A stretch of DNA of 64,000 bases from Notamacropus eugenii (GCF_028372415.1 NC_092876.1:57599756-57663755); one strand, 5' to 3'. Positions 20,872 to 31,550 are shown, counted from the first letter of the stretch. Made by a program: numbers and translations. The notes: generated from the letters alone by a model not told the origin.

Positions 20872-22185
20872 TCATTGATTGAGCACTTACTGTATAGCAC
20901 ACATTGTGCTAAACTCTGGAGAATTAAAAAAAATTGTCCAGGAGTATGTGTCCGTGTGGAGAATCTCAAGGAGCTCACATTGTAATGAACATGCAAACAG
21001 CTACATACAAAGAAGACATATACAAAGTAAATTGAAGGTAATCCCAGAGTAAAGAGACTAGCATTGAGGGAGGAGGGAACACCAAGAAAGGGTTTTTGTT
21101 GTCGTTTTGTTTTCTTTGTTTGTTTGTTTTGTTACAGAAAGTAGGATTTGAGTTGGGATTTAAAGGAAACCACAGAAGGCAGGAGACAGGTGAGAAGGGA
21201 GAGCACATCAGGCCTAGGGAATAGCCCTAAGTACCTGGAGTCAGGATGGAACATTGTGTACAAAGACCACCAAGATCGTTAATGTAACTGGATTGTGGCA
21301 TTCATGGATGGGAATAAAGTACAAGAAAACTAGAAAGGTGGGGGTGGATAGGTTGTGATAGCCTAAAAAGTCAAAAAGAAAATTTTCAATTTATCTACAG
21401 CTAATAAGGAGCTTTTATCATGTAGCATTTATTGTATAGAGCCCAGGACTGTGGTTTAGTGAGATCTCTTTGGCAGCCAAATGGAAGAGGGTACTGGAGG
21501 GGGTAAAAGACTTGAGTCAGGGGAATTCACCAGCAGACTATTACAGCGGTCTAAGGGTGGGGTGTTGAGGACCTGCAGCAGTGTGGCAGCTGTGACAGAG
21601 CAGGTAAGGGACCATACAGTAGAGGTGTTTCAAAAAGCGAATCATCAGGACTTGGCAATAGATCAGATATGTGGAGTGAGAGAGAGTGAGGAGTTGGGAT
21701 TGATGCTGGATTTGAGTCTGAATGACTAAGAGAATGGTGGTGCCTTCACTGGTCATTGGGAAGTTCAGAAGAGAAGAGGTTTCTGGGAGGAAAGATAATG
21801 AATTTAGTTTGGGACATTTTGAGTTGAAGATATCTATAGGACATTCCATTATGGATGCCCAATAGGTAATTGGAGATGGGAGATTGGAAACCAGGAGAGG
21901 GTTAGGGCTGGAAAAAATATCTGGGAACCATTGCCATAGAGATGACAATTGCATCCAGGGGAGCTGATAAGAGCAGCAAGTGAAACAGAATAGATGGATA
22001 GAGTCTTTGGGGGACACCTAGGCTTAGCAGGGGTGACCTGAACGAAGAGCCACCAAGCCTGAGAATGATTGGTAAGATGCAAAGGACTCAGCAGAGTCAC
22101 AGAAACTGTAAGGAGAAAGTATTGAGGAGAAAAGGATGATGCCAAAGTCTATAGAAGATTGAGTGAGAATTGAAAAAAGAAACAA
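20872..22185 (-). mobile_element. LINE2, about 1.3 kb 3' fragment
   Basis: Reads as the complement of LINE2 from its 3' end: GATTGAGCACTTACTGTATA, CAAGGAGCTCACATTGTAAT, TGGGATTTAAAGGAAACCAC, CTCTTTGGCAGCCAAATGG, AGACTATTACAGCGGTCTAA, GACTTGGCAATAGATCAGAT and GACATTTTGAGTTGAAGATA, then AGGACTCAGCAGAGTCACAG. Frames through it, including the 158-codon one at 21541-22017, are broken and not genes. It is the longest LINE2 copy in the window. Confidence 0.85.
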
Positions 22186-22189
22186 TTTT

Positions 22190-22719
22190 ATTAGGTCCAT
22201 CTCAGGTCTAAAATTCTGTGTACTCAAGTTTCTTCCAAGTTTCACCCATGACAGTTACTTTAGGATTATTTCCAGTTCTGACATTCTGTATTTCAGGTGC
22301 ATTTTAGGTCTGATATTCTCTGGTCTCAGATCTTTCTCACTTTAAACATTCTATATTCTAAGGGTCCTTCCATCTCTGACATTCTGGGTTCTAAGGACCC
22401 ACCCATTTCTGACATACTGTGTTCTAAGGCCCTTCCCATCTCTGACATTCTAGATTCTAAGGACCCTTCCAGCTCTGACATTCTGTGTTCTAAGGCCCTT
22501 CCCAGCTCTGGTATTCTGGGTTCTATGGGCCCTACCATCTCTACCATTCTGAGTTATAAGGGTCTTCCCATCTCTGATATTCTGAGTTATAAGGATCTTC
22601 TCATCTCTGAAATTCTGTGCTCTAAGGCCCCTCCCAACTCTCACATTTTCTATTCCAAGGTCCCTCCCAATTCTGACATTCAGTATGCTAAGATTCCTTC
22701 CAGCTCTACAATCCTGGGA
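22190..22719 (+). repeat. 33-bp tandem array of MIR3-tail units, longest in window
   Basis: About fourteen to sixteen units of TCTGACATTCTGTGTTCTAA plus GG(C/A)CC(C/T)TCCCA. The central 22345-22690 is best conserved and both ends are degenerate. Because the period is a multiple of three, the frame 22297-22824 stays open and reads S-DIL-SKALPI-like 11-residue repeats. This is a by-product, not a protein. Confidence 0.9.
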
Positions 22720-23860
22720 GTTCGATTAGAGTCAGAATTCATTATGCATGCATGCATTACAGTTTGTGGATTATCCATGGAACAGCTTCAGCCCTGCTCC
22801 AAGCCTCTGAAGTCCTATCTGTAGAATGGTTGGGAAGCTTCTGCCTGGTCCAGGGACTCTGAATGAATGAATTGGACATATTTCCAGCTCCAAGGGAAGG
22901 CATCTGGGCAGAAGGATTGGATGTGGTCCACAGGCCCAAGGACAGGGGTCATGGAACCTATCAACTGTGTGGGCCAGTCTTTTGGTTCATCCCTACCCCC
23001 AATAGAGAAATCCTAAAATGCTTGTCAGTTCCATCTACATATTTATATGTCTGTGTGTGAGATAAAAATATAACTGAGTCGCCCACCACTGAAATGCAGC
23101 CATGCTGAGTTAAAATATGAGGCTTACTTAACAGCTGTGTGGACTATGTCCCTGAGAGAGGCTCACATCCCCCTTGACATTGTGGGGAGGGGCAATGGAG
23201 AGAAGAGGAATTTAATTATCTTAATAAATGTTGGGCTGGGGAGCTGATGCTGAAATGGCTGGTACATGTTGGATGACCTCAGGACCTCTCTGGCATAGCT
23301 GCCCTTCCCTTCCCAAAGAGCCTTGTGGGACGGTGGGGGAGGAGAATTCTCTGGCTTCACCTCAGGCATACAAAGGAGAGGGGAAATCCTCAGCCAATGC
23401 CATTAACACTTTACCTACAACACTTGTAGTAAGACCATATGGTGCCCTTTGACCTCGTTATCTGCCTCTCATGTATGATCAATTAGGAAAAATGACCAGA
23501 AGCATAAGTAGGAATTTTGGCACCTGGTGCAAATTCATCTGATTGGGGGACAAAGAGAGAAAGGGTGGCCCGAGAGAGAGTTTAATTAGATGTAGTAGAA
23601 CTGGTGGCATGGGGAAGCAGCAGGAGGTGGGAAGTAGAAGTGGGAGAAAATGGACCCATGAAGAGAGCTAAGTGAAGAAGCAGGAGTGAGTGGGTATGGT
23701 GGGGAGATGGCAGGGAGGTATGGATATATCACAAGAAGAAGTAGTGAGCCAAAGGACCACTGTTGTGATGAAGTCCACTGCCCCGGCCAACACCCTAGGA
23801 CAGGTCCCCAGCAGCCCCTCCTCGTGTGGGCTCAGGTTTATATCATTAAAATAAAATTTA
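22720..23860. other. Mostly unrecognised, SINE-free
   Basis: About 1.1 kb without an identifiable SINE or LINE. 23520-23720 is purine-rich, and the block ends with ATTAAAATAAAATTTACC. An old LTR remnant is possible, but no target duplication or primer-binding site was seen. Confidence 0.35.
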
Positions 23861-23865
23861 CCTTT

Positions 23866-23940
23866 TGACTCTCTGCTTCCTCATCTGCAAAATGGAGAGA
23901 GTGGACTAAGGTCCTTTCTAGCTCTAAATTGGTAGACTTA
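23866..23940 (+). mobile_element. MIR3 3' end
   Basis: CTTCCTCATCTGCAAAATGG, AGTGGACTAAGGTCCTTTC and TAGCTCTAAATTGG. Confidence 0.75.
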
Positions 23941-23942
23941 GG

Positions 23943-24145
23943 ATTATTGGATTTTATATCTAGAGCCAAAAGGGACGTTTGCAGTCATTTATTCCAATAA
24001 TCTCATTTTATAGATGAGGAAACTGAGACCTAGGGACTTTAAGTGACTTTCCTAGAAGCACATAGGTAGAAAATATGACAGATGGCATTGGAACTCAGGT
24101 TCTCCGACTCCAAAGCCAATGCACTTTCCACCATATTCTGCCACT
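23943..24145 (-). mobile_element. MIR3
   Basis: ATCTAGAGCCAAAAGGGACG, ATAGATGAGGAAACTGAGAC and TGGCATTGGAACTCAGGTTC. Together with 23866-23940 it forms a tail-to-tail inverted pair. Confidence 0.8.
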
Positions 24146-24149
24146 TTCA

Positions 24150-24330
24150 CTTGTTTGCGTTCTTTCATTTGGTCCTTCACAGCAGTCCTAATGATGTAGG
24201 TGCCAGAATAATTACTCCCATTTAACAGATGAAGAAACGGAGAAGCAGAGAGAGGCCTCATGAGTTAGTGGCAGATGAGGACTAGTTCTTGTAATCTGAT
24301 GATCCTTGTCAGGAGCCAAAGTCCTTTCAC
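24150..24330 (-). mobile_element. MIR-type SINE
   Basis: TCACAGCAGTCCTAATGATG, CATTTAACAGATGAAGAAAC and AGCAGAGAGAGGCC. Confidence 0.7.
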
Positions 24331-24399
24331 CCTTCACCATACTATCTTTATTTTTATTTTCCTTTGGAAGAAAGTAAAGAAGGCTATGGCCTTTTCCCA

Positions 24400-24548
24400 G
24401 TGCCATAGAGAGCTCTCACCTTCCTGGTCTCGTGCCTTGATTATTTTGGAAACTAGTCCTCCTACTTCCAGTCTCCACCCCCTCCAATTTGTCCTGCACA
24501 GACTGGCGGGTCTAGATTCCCTAAACACTGATTTCATGACTTTTCACA
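24400..24548 (+). mobile_element. LINE2 fragment
   Basis: GTGCCTTGATTATTTTGGAA, TCCAGTCTCCACCCCCTCCA and TAAACACTGATTTCATGAC, the LINE2 3'-UTR order. Confidence 0.7.
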
Positions 24549-24559
24549 TCCCACAGCTT

Positions 24560-24758
24560 CATAGCTCTTTATAATTGTGAAAGCCCTTATATACATTTTG
24601 TTCTCCCAATATCCCCATGGAGAAGATGGTACAAGTTCAAATGGCATTAGCCACATTTTACATATGAGGAAATGGAGGCTCTGAATGGCATTGAATAAAT
24701 TGCCAAGGACACACAGTAAATGAAAGCACCAAGACTTTAAGAAGCATTCACTAATAGG
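24560..24758 (-). mobile_element. MIR-type SINE
   Basis: TAGCTCTTTATAATTGTGAA, TACATATGAGGAAATGGAGG and a CACACAGTAAATGAAAGC end. Confidence 0.7.
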
Positions 24759-24887
24759 CATAGGAGAATTGGGAGCTTTTTGAAAAATCTAAGAGAGTGT
24801 TTCATACAAAAGAAGTGTTTTGTGGGAGATTTTAAATATAGCTTTATCTATGCATAAATGTAAGCACATATGTGTATATATTTGTGG

Positions 24888-25117
24888 TTGTCATTCATTT
24901 GTTTTCAGTCATGTCTGACTCTTCATGACCCCATTTGGGGTTTTCTTGGCAGAGAGTGGTTGGCCCTTTCCTTCTTCAACTCATTTGACAGTTGAGGAAA
25001 CTGAGGCAAACAGGTTTAAGTGACTTGCCCAGGGTCACACAACTAATAATTTGAGTATTCTAAGGCCAGATTTGAGCTCAAGAAGAGCTTCTATCCACTG
25101 TGCCACCTAGCTGCTCA
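24888..25117 (-). mobile_element. Marsupial tRNA-derived SINE, near full length
   Basis: CAGTCATGTCTGACTCTTCA, TTTGGGGTTTTCTTGGCAG, GTTGAGGAAACTGAGGCAAA, GCCCAGGGTCACACAACTAA and TATCCACTGTGCCACCTAGC. Confidence 0.9.
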
Positions 25118-25225
25118 TGTATATGTGTGTGTACACACATATATACACATGTACATACATACACACATATATATTTAAAGAGAGAGAGAGAAATAGAGAT
25201 AGAAAGACAAAGAGAAGAGAGATAA
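25118..25225. repeat. CA/TA then GA low-complexity tracts
   Basis: ACACACATATATACAC-like to 25175, then AGAGAGAGAGAAATAGAGAT, at the 5' end of the minus SINE. Confidence 0.85.
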
Positions 25226-25321
25226 AGCCAAAAGGGATGAGTTATGGAAAAATGATCAATAATCAGAAAAATGAAATACCCTGGCAAGTAATCGTCAGCC
25301 CTTCCTTTAAACTTCTAGAAT

Positions 25322-25450
25322 TATAAAATATCAAAGGTAGAGGACCATAAAACAGTAAAACTAGGATGGACCAGAGTGCAAAGTTGGAATGTGCCTTAGA
25401 ACATAAAATGGCAGAGGAGGGAGGGATGTTAGAACACAGAATATTAGAAT
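25322..25450 (-). repeat. MIR3-tail tandem units (about 4)
   Basis: AAATATCAAAGGTAGAGG, a diverged middle, GTTGGAATGTGCCTTAGAAC, AAAATGGCAGAGGAGGGAGG and AGAACACAGAATATTAGAA. Confidence 0.7.
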
Positions 25451-25548
25451 CAATCATTCCTTAAGTGCCTGTTATGTTCCAGGTACTGAGAAGAGAAAGA
25501 TCAAATGAAACCTCCTCTGACCTCAAGGAACTTAGAATGGAAGAGACC
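25450..25548 (-). mobile_element. LINE2 3'-end fragment
   Basis: AATCAATCATTCCTTAAGTG, TGTTCCAGGTACTGAG and TCAAGGAACTTAGAATGG. Confidence 0.75.
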
Positions 25549-25559
25549 TTAGAACAAAA

Positions 25560-26840
25560 TTCTTATGCTGAGACTCAGTTTTCTCTGTTTGGCCCCAGAA
25601 TGCAGAATTAGGAAAAGTGAGCAGAAGCTGAAGAAAAACAAATTTAATTTCAGTATAAGAAAGAACCCCCTAGCAGAGCTATCCCCAAGTGAAATGAGAT
25701 GCCTTGGAGAGACAGTGGTATTCCATCTCATTGCTGATCTTTGAGTCACAGCTAGCTGACCACTCAGTGGAGTGTTTTAGTGGACATTCTTTTACTGTAT
25801 AGATGAGACCAGAGAGCCATTGAAATTCCATAATTCAGTGGCAGAACTCCAATGTTGTCCCTACTCTGGGAACATTCTCTCAAGCTGCCACTGGCACAAG
25901 AAGACCGCCACATTGCTACTACTGATTACTTTGCTGTTTAGGGTTTAGGGGTAATGGAGGTAGGGTAAGATTGTTGCTACTCACAATCATGAGCCCCCGT
26001 CCAGTGGACTTCCCATTGTTTATCAGTCATGCAGACTTAATCAGATTTTAGAATAGGTATTTACTAGTGTGATTTAATAAGTCAATATATGACATCCCAC
26101 CTTCCCCTGTCTGAAAAATTAAGGACACAATCTTCTCTTGCCTACATGAAGTTCCTTTGTACAGGGGCCTTAAACTTTAAGGGCAAATGTCACCAAAGCT
26201 CCCATCTCCTGGCTGCTTGAAGTCCTTTGCTCTTTTTATTGAGACCTTATGAAATTCCCCTTAGGTACAGCTCTCTGCTGGGCTCTGAGAGTTGCTGCTC
26301 TTATCAAATCCTGAAGCTTCCCTTCCTCCATGGGGCAAATATGTCCTCCATGTGTCTCTTGATGCTTGAAATAGACACTGTTGCTCTAAGGATGTGACTA
26401 CCAGTGCCAAAGGGAACTTCATTTGGAACTGAAAATAAGAATTTAAAAACAAACAACAGAAAATGGAGCTTCAGATCTTCCTCTCTTTGGAATTTCATAA
26501 AGTTATCCCCTAATAAATGGGGAGGGGGGAGGTTAAACCCAATTGTCCCTGCCCAAGGACAATTCCCTCAATCACCACTCAACTGGTCTACTGCTGTAAT
26601 ATGTGATTCCTATCTGCCTTTGAGGTGTTATACATGACCCCCAAAGGTGTTACAGATTCTTTCCAACCAATCACAGCATATTCCCTGGGTGGCTCTTCTG
26701 CTTTTATCCAATGATCAAAGCATCTCACTCCTACCAAATTGATTAAGGATTTGTTCACATCTAGTTTATGCTGTGACTATTAAATTGAAGCCATCATAAA
26801 TTGTGGGTCATTAATTGGGTGTGGGGTTAAAAATCCCCAC
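25560..26840. other. Unrecognised, SINE-free 1.3 kb
   Basis: No repeat family or coding exon supported. 26640-26830 (CCAACCAATCACAGCATATT, a TTAAAAATCCCCAC end) has an LTR-like feel with CCAAT-type motifs, but that is only an impression. Confidence 0.3.
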
Positions 26841-26849
26841 TCTGACACT

Positions 26850-27010
26850 AGAATATAGAATATCGGAACTGGGAGGGTTCTTAGAACAGAAAATATAAGA
26901 GCTAAGAGGGATCTTAGAACACAGAATGTCAGAGCTGGGAGGGACCTTAGGAAATAGAAAGGCAGGACTGGAAAGGATCTTGAATTGTAGAGTTGGAATG
27001 AACTTAGTGC
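26850..27010 (-). repeat. MIR3-tail tandem units (about 5)
   Basis: Unit starts near 26858, 26891, 26924, 26957 and 26982. The best unit is ACACAGAATGTCAGAGCTGG. Confidence 0.85.
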
Positions 27011-27029
27011 ACAAAATGATCCAGTAGCA

Positions 27030-27145
27030 TCAATAAGCTCCTGGAGGGTAGGGTCATTTTTACTTTTGTCTTTGTACTTCTAGAGTCAATTGTAGTCCCT
27101 CACACATAGTATTTGATTCAGTAAACATTTAGTTGAATGGAAACA
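27030..27145 (+). mobile_element. LINE2 3' end
   Basis: AAGCTCCTGGAGGGTAGGGT, TTGTCTTTGTACTTCTAGAG and AAACATTTAGTTGAATGG. Confidence 0.8.
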
Positions 27146-27312
27146 ATTGCTGAAACAGACCTTAGAGATCATTACCTAAAACTCCCCCTTTTTATGCATA
27201 AGGAAGCTGAGGCTGAGAGACATTAAAGAACTTGCCCAGGCCACATAACTGAGGCAGGGCTTGAAGTCAGGTCTTTGTGACTCTTACCTTTGCATTCCAT
27301 CTATTCAACCTC
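27146..27312 (-). mobile_element. MIR3
   Basis: GACCTTAGAGATCATTACC, GCATAAGGAAGCTGAGGCTG and GCCCAGGCCACATAACTG. Confidence 0.8.
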
Positions 27313-27566
27313 CTTGTTCTTGCTGAGTCATTTTTCAGTGGTGTCTGACTCTACATGACCTCATTTGGGGTTTTCTTAGCAGAGATACTGAAGTGTTTTG
27401 GCATTTCCTTCTCCAGCTCATTTAACAGATGAAGAAACTGAGGCAAACAGGGTTCAGCAACTTGCCCAGGGTTACAAACCTGGTAAGTGTCTGAGGTCAA
27501 ATTTGAACTCAGGTCTTCCTGACTCCAGGCCTGACATTCTATCCACTGTGCCACCTGACTGCCAAT
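27313..27566 (-). mobile_element. Full-length marsupial tRNA-derived SINE
   Basis: CAGTGGTGTCTGACTCTACA, TGACCTCATTTGGGGTTTTC, GGCATTTCCTTCTCCAGCTC, CAGATGAAGAAACTGAGGC, TTGAACTCAGGTCTTCCTGA and TATCCACTGTGCCACCTGAC. Among the best-preserved copies. Confidence 0.92.
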
Positions 27567-27569
27567 TTC

Positions 27570-27895
27570 TTATTAGACTTCAGACTGACAGAGGTCCATT
27601 TAGCCCTCCCTACCACCACCCCCCTTCATTTTTACAATCAAGGAAACTGAGGCCCAGGGAGGGGAAGAAACTTGTTCATGATTACCTAGGTAGCATCAGA
27701 GATGGTATTTGAACCAAGATTTCTGATTTCAAAGCCAGTCCTTTTTCTGTGATGCCATCCTAGTAGACCCTAGACTGAATTAGAAGGAATCATTTTATAG
27801 GTGAGGAAAATGAAGACCAGACCAGTCACATGATTTCATGCCCATAGCAAATGGCTGAGCTTGGATTCGAGCTCAGAGCCTCAATCTAGGTCCTG
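27570..27895 (-). mobile_element. Two consecutive MIR3 copies
   Basis: Copy one 27570-27762 (TCAAGGAAACTGAGGCCCAG, ACCAAGATTTCTGATTTC). Copy two 27770-27893 (ATTTTATAGGTGAGGAAAAT, GCTTGGATTCGAGCTCAGAG). Confidence 0.8.
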
Positions 27896-28485
27896 CCAGG
27901 TTGGCAGAGCCAGGGACAGTGGGCTATTCCTAACAGTCCTTGGGTGGTTCCTGCCTCAGGCTACGCAGCATGGAGACTGCACAGTGTGTGCCCAAAGCTC
28001 ACACAATGACACAGAAAGGATTTGTTTGCCAGGCAGATTCCCCTGAAAGAATTAATAAAGCCATTGTACCCCTGGGCTCCTGGGGACATTAGCATTTCTT
28101 TTTAAGAACAGGATAAGTTTTGTAGGTGAGGACCTCTCCCTTTGTGATTCAGAATCCCCTCCCATTCCAGGGAGGTTTTTACTCACTGGAGGCACAGATC
28201 ACCCTTCTTCAGGGTCCAGTTCCTGAAGGGCTCAGTAGAAGGGGCAGAGGACAATGACAGGGCCCTTGGGAGGGAAAATGAGGAGCAGGGAGGAAAAGTT
28301 CCCAGCCAAGGATCTGAGGGCAGAGTCATAGCCCTTGGGGAAAGTCTTTTTAAGGTATCCTTTCTGTTGATCCATAGGGGCAATGTTTGCATTCATAGGG
28401 CCCAACCACAATCACATCTTTCGGAGACTCACGCAGGCTTTTTATGATGGCAATGATTGGAGAGAGAGCCAAGACAGTCATTTAT
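27896..28485. other. No recognised repeat
   Basis: About 590 bases of unique-looking sequence. Short frames on both strands have no supporting signals. Confidence 0.35.
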
Positions 28486-28489
28486 ATAG

Positions 28490-28570
28490 ATAATAGAATT
28501 GTAGAATCCTACAGTGGAAAGGGATCTGAGAGGTCATCTGGGCCTAGCTCTCATCCTGCTCAAGGCTCCT
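28490..28570 (-). mobile_element. MIR3 head fragment
   Basis: AGAATTGTAGAATCCTACAG, AAAGGGATCTGAGAGGTCAT. Confidence 0.75.
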
Positions 28571-28587
28571 TTCCATTTGTAATGTGC

Positions 28588-28885
28588 TTTTTAAAAATGA
28601 GTTTTTATTGATGTTTTTCTTTTGACATCACCATAGTTTCCTCCAATATCCCTCCCCCTCTTCTTCCTGGAGAGCCAAGCCATATAAAAAATAGTTCTTT
28701 TAAGGCAAAAAGAAAAAGGGGAAAAAATCAACACAACTGATCAATACATCAAAAAAAATCTGAAAATAAATGTAATGTACAACACGTGTGAGCCTCCTAC
28801 TTCTGCCAAGGGGCGGAGTGTATCTTCTCATATCTTTTCCAGCTGTGGTTGTTCTTTATAATTTTGCAATTGTAATGTGCTTTTA
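28588..28885. mobile_element. Unnamed dispersed repeat C, copy 1
   Basis: Shares order with 59020-59300: TATCCCTCCCCCTCTTCTTC, an A-rich middle with ATCAACACAACTGATCAATA, then CTACTTCTGCCAAGGGG and GGTTGTTCTTTATAATT. The terminal TAATGTGCTTTT is present on both sides (28581-28592 and 28872-28883), suggesting a target-site duplication. Confidence 0.65.
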
Positions 28886-28944
28886 ATTTTCCAGAGTACT
28901 TACCCGATCTACTTGCCAGTGGCAGAATGAGTAAAGAAAGGAAA

Positions 28945-29035
28945 TCAATAGGACTTGTCAGCATGGTGTGGTGGGCAAAGCCCAGAATTTGGAACTGTAA
29001 GATCTGTGTACAAGTCCTAGCTCTTCCTTTGTTAA
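28945..29035 (+). mobile_element. MIR3 fragment
   Basis: GCATGGTGTGGTGGGCAAAG, ATTTGGAACTGTAAGATC and CAAGTCCTAGCTCTTCC. Confidence 0.6.
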
Positions 29036-29097
29036 GAGAGGTTACATGGAAGGGTGAACAGAGCGATGGGCTTGGCTGGAGTCAGCAAGAAAAGGTT

Positions 29098-29290
29098 GAG
29101 CATCTTAGATAAAGCTGGAAAGGATCTCTGAGGCCACTGACTCCAACACTTTCATTTTACATATAAAGGAAACTCAAGCCCAGAGAACTTCTATGATTTT
29201 TCCAAAGTCACATAGATGGTAGGTCATAGAGGCAAGATTCAAATCCAGGCCCTCTGGCACAGGGCTCTTTCCACTGCACTATGAGCCCTG
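29098..29290 (-). mobile_element. MIR3
   Basis: GATAAAGCTGGAAAGGATCT, TATAAAGGAAACTCAAGCCC and TCAAATCCAGGCCCTCTGGC. Confidence 0.85.
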
Positions 29291-29545
29291 GGTTCAAATT
29301 CTACTTCAGACACTTAGTAATGTCTGTCCATGGAATAATGGAAAAAGTCCTGGTTTGGGGGTCAGAGGACTTGGGTTCTAATTCTGCCCTTGGTATTTAC
29401 TGCCTGTGTGACCTTGGGTTAGACACTTAATCTCCCTGGCTCTCAGTTTCTTTCTCTGTAAAAGAGGGAATTGGACTAGATGATCCCAAAAGGGCCTCCC
29501 AAATCTAGATCTATGATTTTATAATTCTATGACCTTAGACAAATA
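29290..29545 (+). mobile_element. MIR3, full length
   Basis: GGAATAATGGAAAAAGTCCT, GACTTGGGTTCTAATTCTGC, TGTGTGACCTTGGGTTAGAC, GGAATTGGACTAGATGATCC and ATCTATGATTTTATAATTC, in head-to-head pairing with the preceding copy. Confidence 0.9.
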
Positions 29546-29559
29546 GCTCATCTATGAAG

Positions 29560-29740
29560 TGGAGATGATCATAGAGATTATAATAATAACTTAGCTGTTT
29601 GAAGGAAAGGGTGTTATTATCTCATTTTATCCACACATCAGCCTTGGAAGGTAGGTATTAATATTATTGCCATTTCATATTTGAGGAAACTGGGATAGAT
29701 AGAGGTTAAATGACTTGCCCAAGGTCACCGAGCTAAGGGA
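29560..29740 (-). mobile_element. MIR-type SINE
   Basis: TTGGAAGGTAGGTATTAATA, ATATTTGAGGAAACTGGG and GACTTGCCCAAGGTCACCG. Confidence 0.8.
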
Positions 29741-29935
29741 ATGTTTAGGAGGAACCTTAGAACAGGGAATACCTGAATTCAAAGGATCTTTCAATACCAG
29801 CACTCCATTCATTGTACAGAGGAAGAAACTGAGGCCCAAAGAAATGAAAGAGACTTGCCCAAGTTTACCCAATGAGTTAATATCAGAGCCAAGTCAAGAA
29901 TCCAAATCTCTGGGTTCTACTCTCTAGGTTCAAAA
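29741..29935 (-). mobile_element. MIR3
   Basis: GGAGGAACCTTAGAACAGGG, GAAGAAACTGAGGCCCAAAG and AGACTTGCCCAAGTTTACC. The left end holds about two tail units. Confidence 0.8.
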
Positions 29936-30187
29936 GTTTTAGGAGCTAGAGTTCACCTGCCAACGTCAGGAGACAGTTGGATAAGAAGCAGTGAAGGACA
30001 CCCCTTCACCCTACCCCATGATCCTCAGGGGACTGACTGCTGCAGGATTCTCTGGAATTTACAAAGTCACAAAGGACAGCCACTGAGGTCTGAACCCTCA
30101 TGAACGGCATTCTCTCAGATGATCATGGCTCCAAGAGACTGGAGCTAAGTACAACATGAACTGAGCCTGAGGGGGCAGGAGAGATTG

Positions 30188-30388
30188 TGGGATAATGGAA
30201 TAAATCTTGGGTTTAGGGCCCAAAGACCTGGATTTGGAGCCTCAGTCTGCTACTCACTACCCATGATACCTTGAATAGTCACCTCCCATTTCTGTATTTA
30301 GTTTTCATCCTCTATAGCATGAAGGGATTAGACTTGATAATCTCTGCCTTCCCTTCCAGATACAGACTCTATGATCCTATAAATTCTG
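30188..30388 (+). mobile_element. MIR3
   Basis: GTGGGATAATGGAATAAATC, AAAGACCTGGATTTGGAGCC, AAGGGATTAGACTTGATAAT and CTTCCCTTCCAGATACAGAC. Confidence 0.8.
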
Positions 30389-30515
30389 TATTTTCCTTCA
30401 ATCTAACAACATGCAGAGGACCTCATCCCACTAATGCCCTCCATTCTCTGACATCATCTGACCCAACTCAACTACCAGAGATGGAATAAGCACTTTGAAA
30501 TGGTTGTTGAATTTT

Positions 30516-30584
30516 AATAGTAATCGTAGTAATAGTAATAATAGTAGTAGTAGTCGTAGTCGTAGTCGTAGTCATAGTAGTAGC
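30516..30584. repeat. (TAG)n/(TCGTAG)n microsatellite
   Basis: TAGTAATAGTAATAATAG passes into three GTAGTC-type hexamers carrying CpG, then TAGTAGTAG. The CpG-bearing hexamer block is unusual in this CpG-poor context. Confidence 0.9.
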
Positions 30585-30832
30585 CTTTTATACAGAATGT
30601 TAGAGTTTGAAAAAACTTTACATGTTATCTCATTTGATCTTCATAACACTCCTGAGGTTAGGATCTATTAGCTTATTTTCTAAATGAGGAAACTAAGACT
30701 TATTGAGATTAAATAACTTGCCCAGGGTTAGCAATCTAGAAGTACCTGAAGAAGGATTTGAACTGAAGACTATCCTGAGTTCTAAGATCAAAGCTCTCTC
30801 CACCACACCACCCAGTTACCTCCAATAGTAGT
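30585..30832 (-). mobile_element. SINE (MIR/tRNA type)
   Basis: GTTATCTCATTTGATCTTC, CTAAATGAGGAAACTAAGAC and AAGGATTTGAACTGAAGAC, ending ACCACCCAGTTACCTCC. Confidence 0.8.
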
Positions 30833-30834
30833 GC

Positions 30835-31065
30835 CATTTACATACCACTCTAAGATTTGCAAAGCACTTTACAAATGCTATCTGATTTGACCCTAACAAC
30901 AACCCTGGAAGGTAGATATTTTTATTATTTCCATTTTACAGATGGGGAAACTGAGGCTCAGAGAGATTAAGTGACTTGCCCAACAGCACAGTCAGCCTGA
31001 GCAGGTTTTGAACTCAGGTCTTCCTCATTTCAAACCCAATGCTCTATCCACCATATATAGCATCT
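30835..31065 (-). mobile_element. SINE (MIR/tRNA type)
   Basis: TTTGCAAAGCACTTTACAAA, CATTTTACAGATGGGGAAAC and TTTTGAACTCAGGTCTTCC, ending TCTATCCACCATA. Confidence 0.9.
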
Positions 31066-31075
31066 GGGTCTCTAA

Positions 31076-31272
31076 TAATGGCCACTTATAAAACTCTTGA
31101 AGCTTTACAAAGTGTTTTATATATTTTATTTCATTCCATAGCAATCCAGTTGAGGTAAATGACACGGTTTCTATTTCTCCATTTAGCAGAGGAGTAAATT
31201 GAGGCTTTGTGACTTGATCGGAGTCCCACAGCTTAGGAACACTAATACTCTCTGCATCACAATAAGCTGCCT
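31076..31272 (-). mobile_element. SINE (MIR type)
   Basis: AGCTTTACAAAGTGTTTTAT, GCAGAGGAGTAAATTGAGG and TGCATCACAATAAGCTGCCT. Confidence 0.75.
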
Positions 31273-31424
31273 CTGCCAATTTCAAATAGGACGGCCTTTT
31301 GGAATCACATAGCCTAGTCTGAGGCTACAAGGCTCTAATCCTTATAGCAACAAGATCCCAGACAGCTTAGTTATTCTCTGTGTCCCTCAGTTTTCTCACC
31401 TATAGAATTATCCTGTGACCAATT

Positions 31425-31550
31425 ATCAAATTTAGAGATGGGAAGGACCTTAAAGATTATTAAGTCCATTTTTCCGTAAGAGGCAACTGACACCTTTAAA
31501 TGTTAAATGATTTGCCCAAGGTCACACAACTACTAAAGATCAGAGTTAGC
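31425..31550 (-). mobile_element. MIR3
   Basis: TTTAGAGATGGGAAGGACC, TAAGAGGCAACTGACACC and GCCCAAGGTCACACAACTAC. The right part is cut by the next SINE. Confidence 0.75.

Noticed and set aside
21541..22017. 158-codon minus frame
   Set aside because: It lies entirely in LINE2 3'-UTR sequence and encodes no known protein motif.
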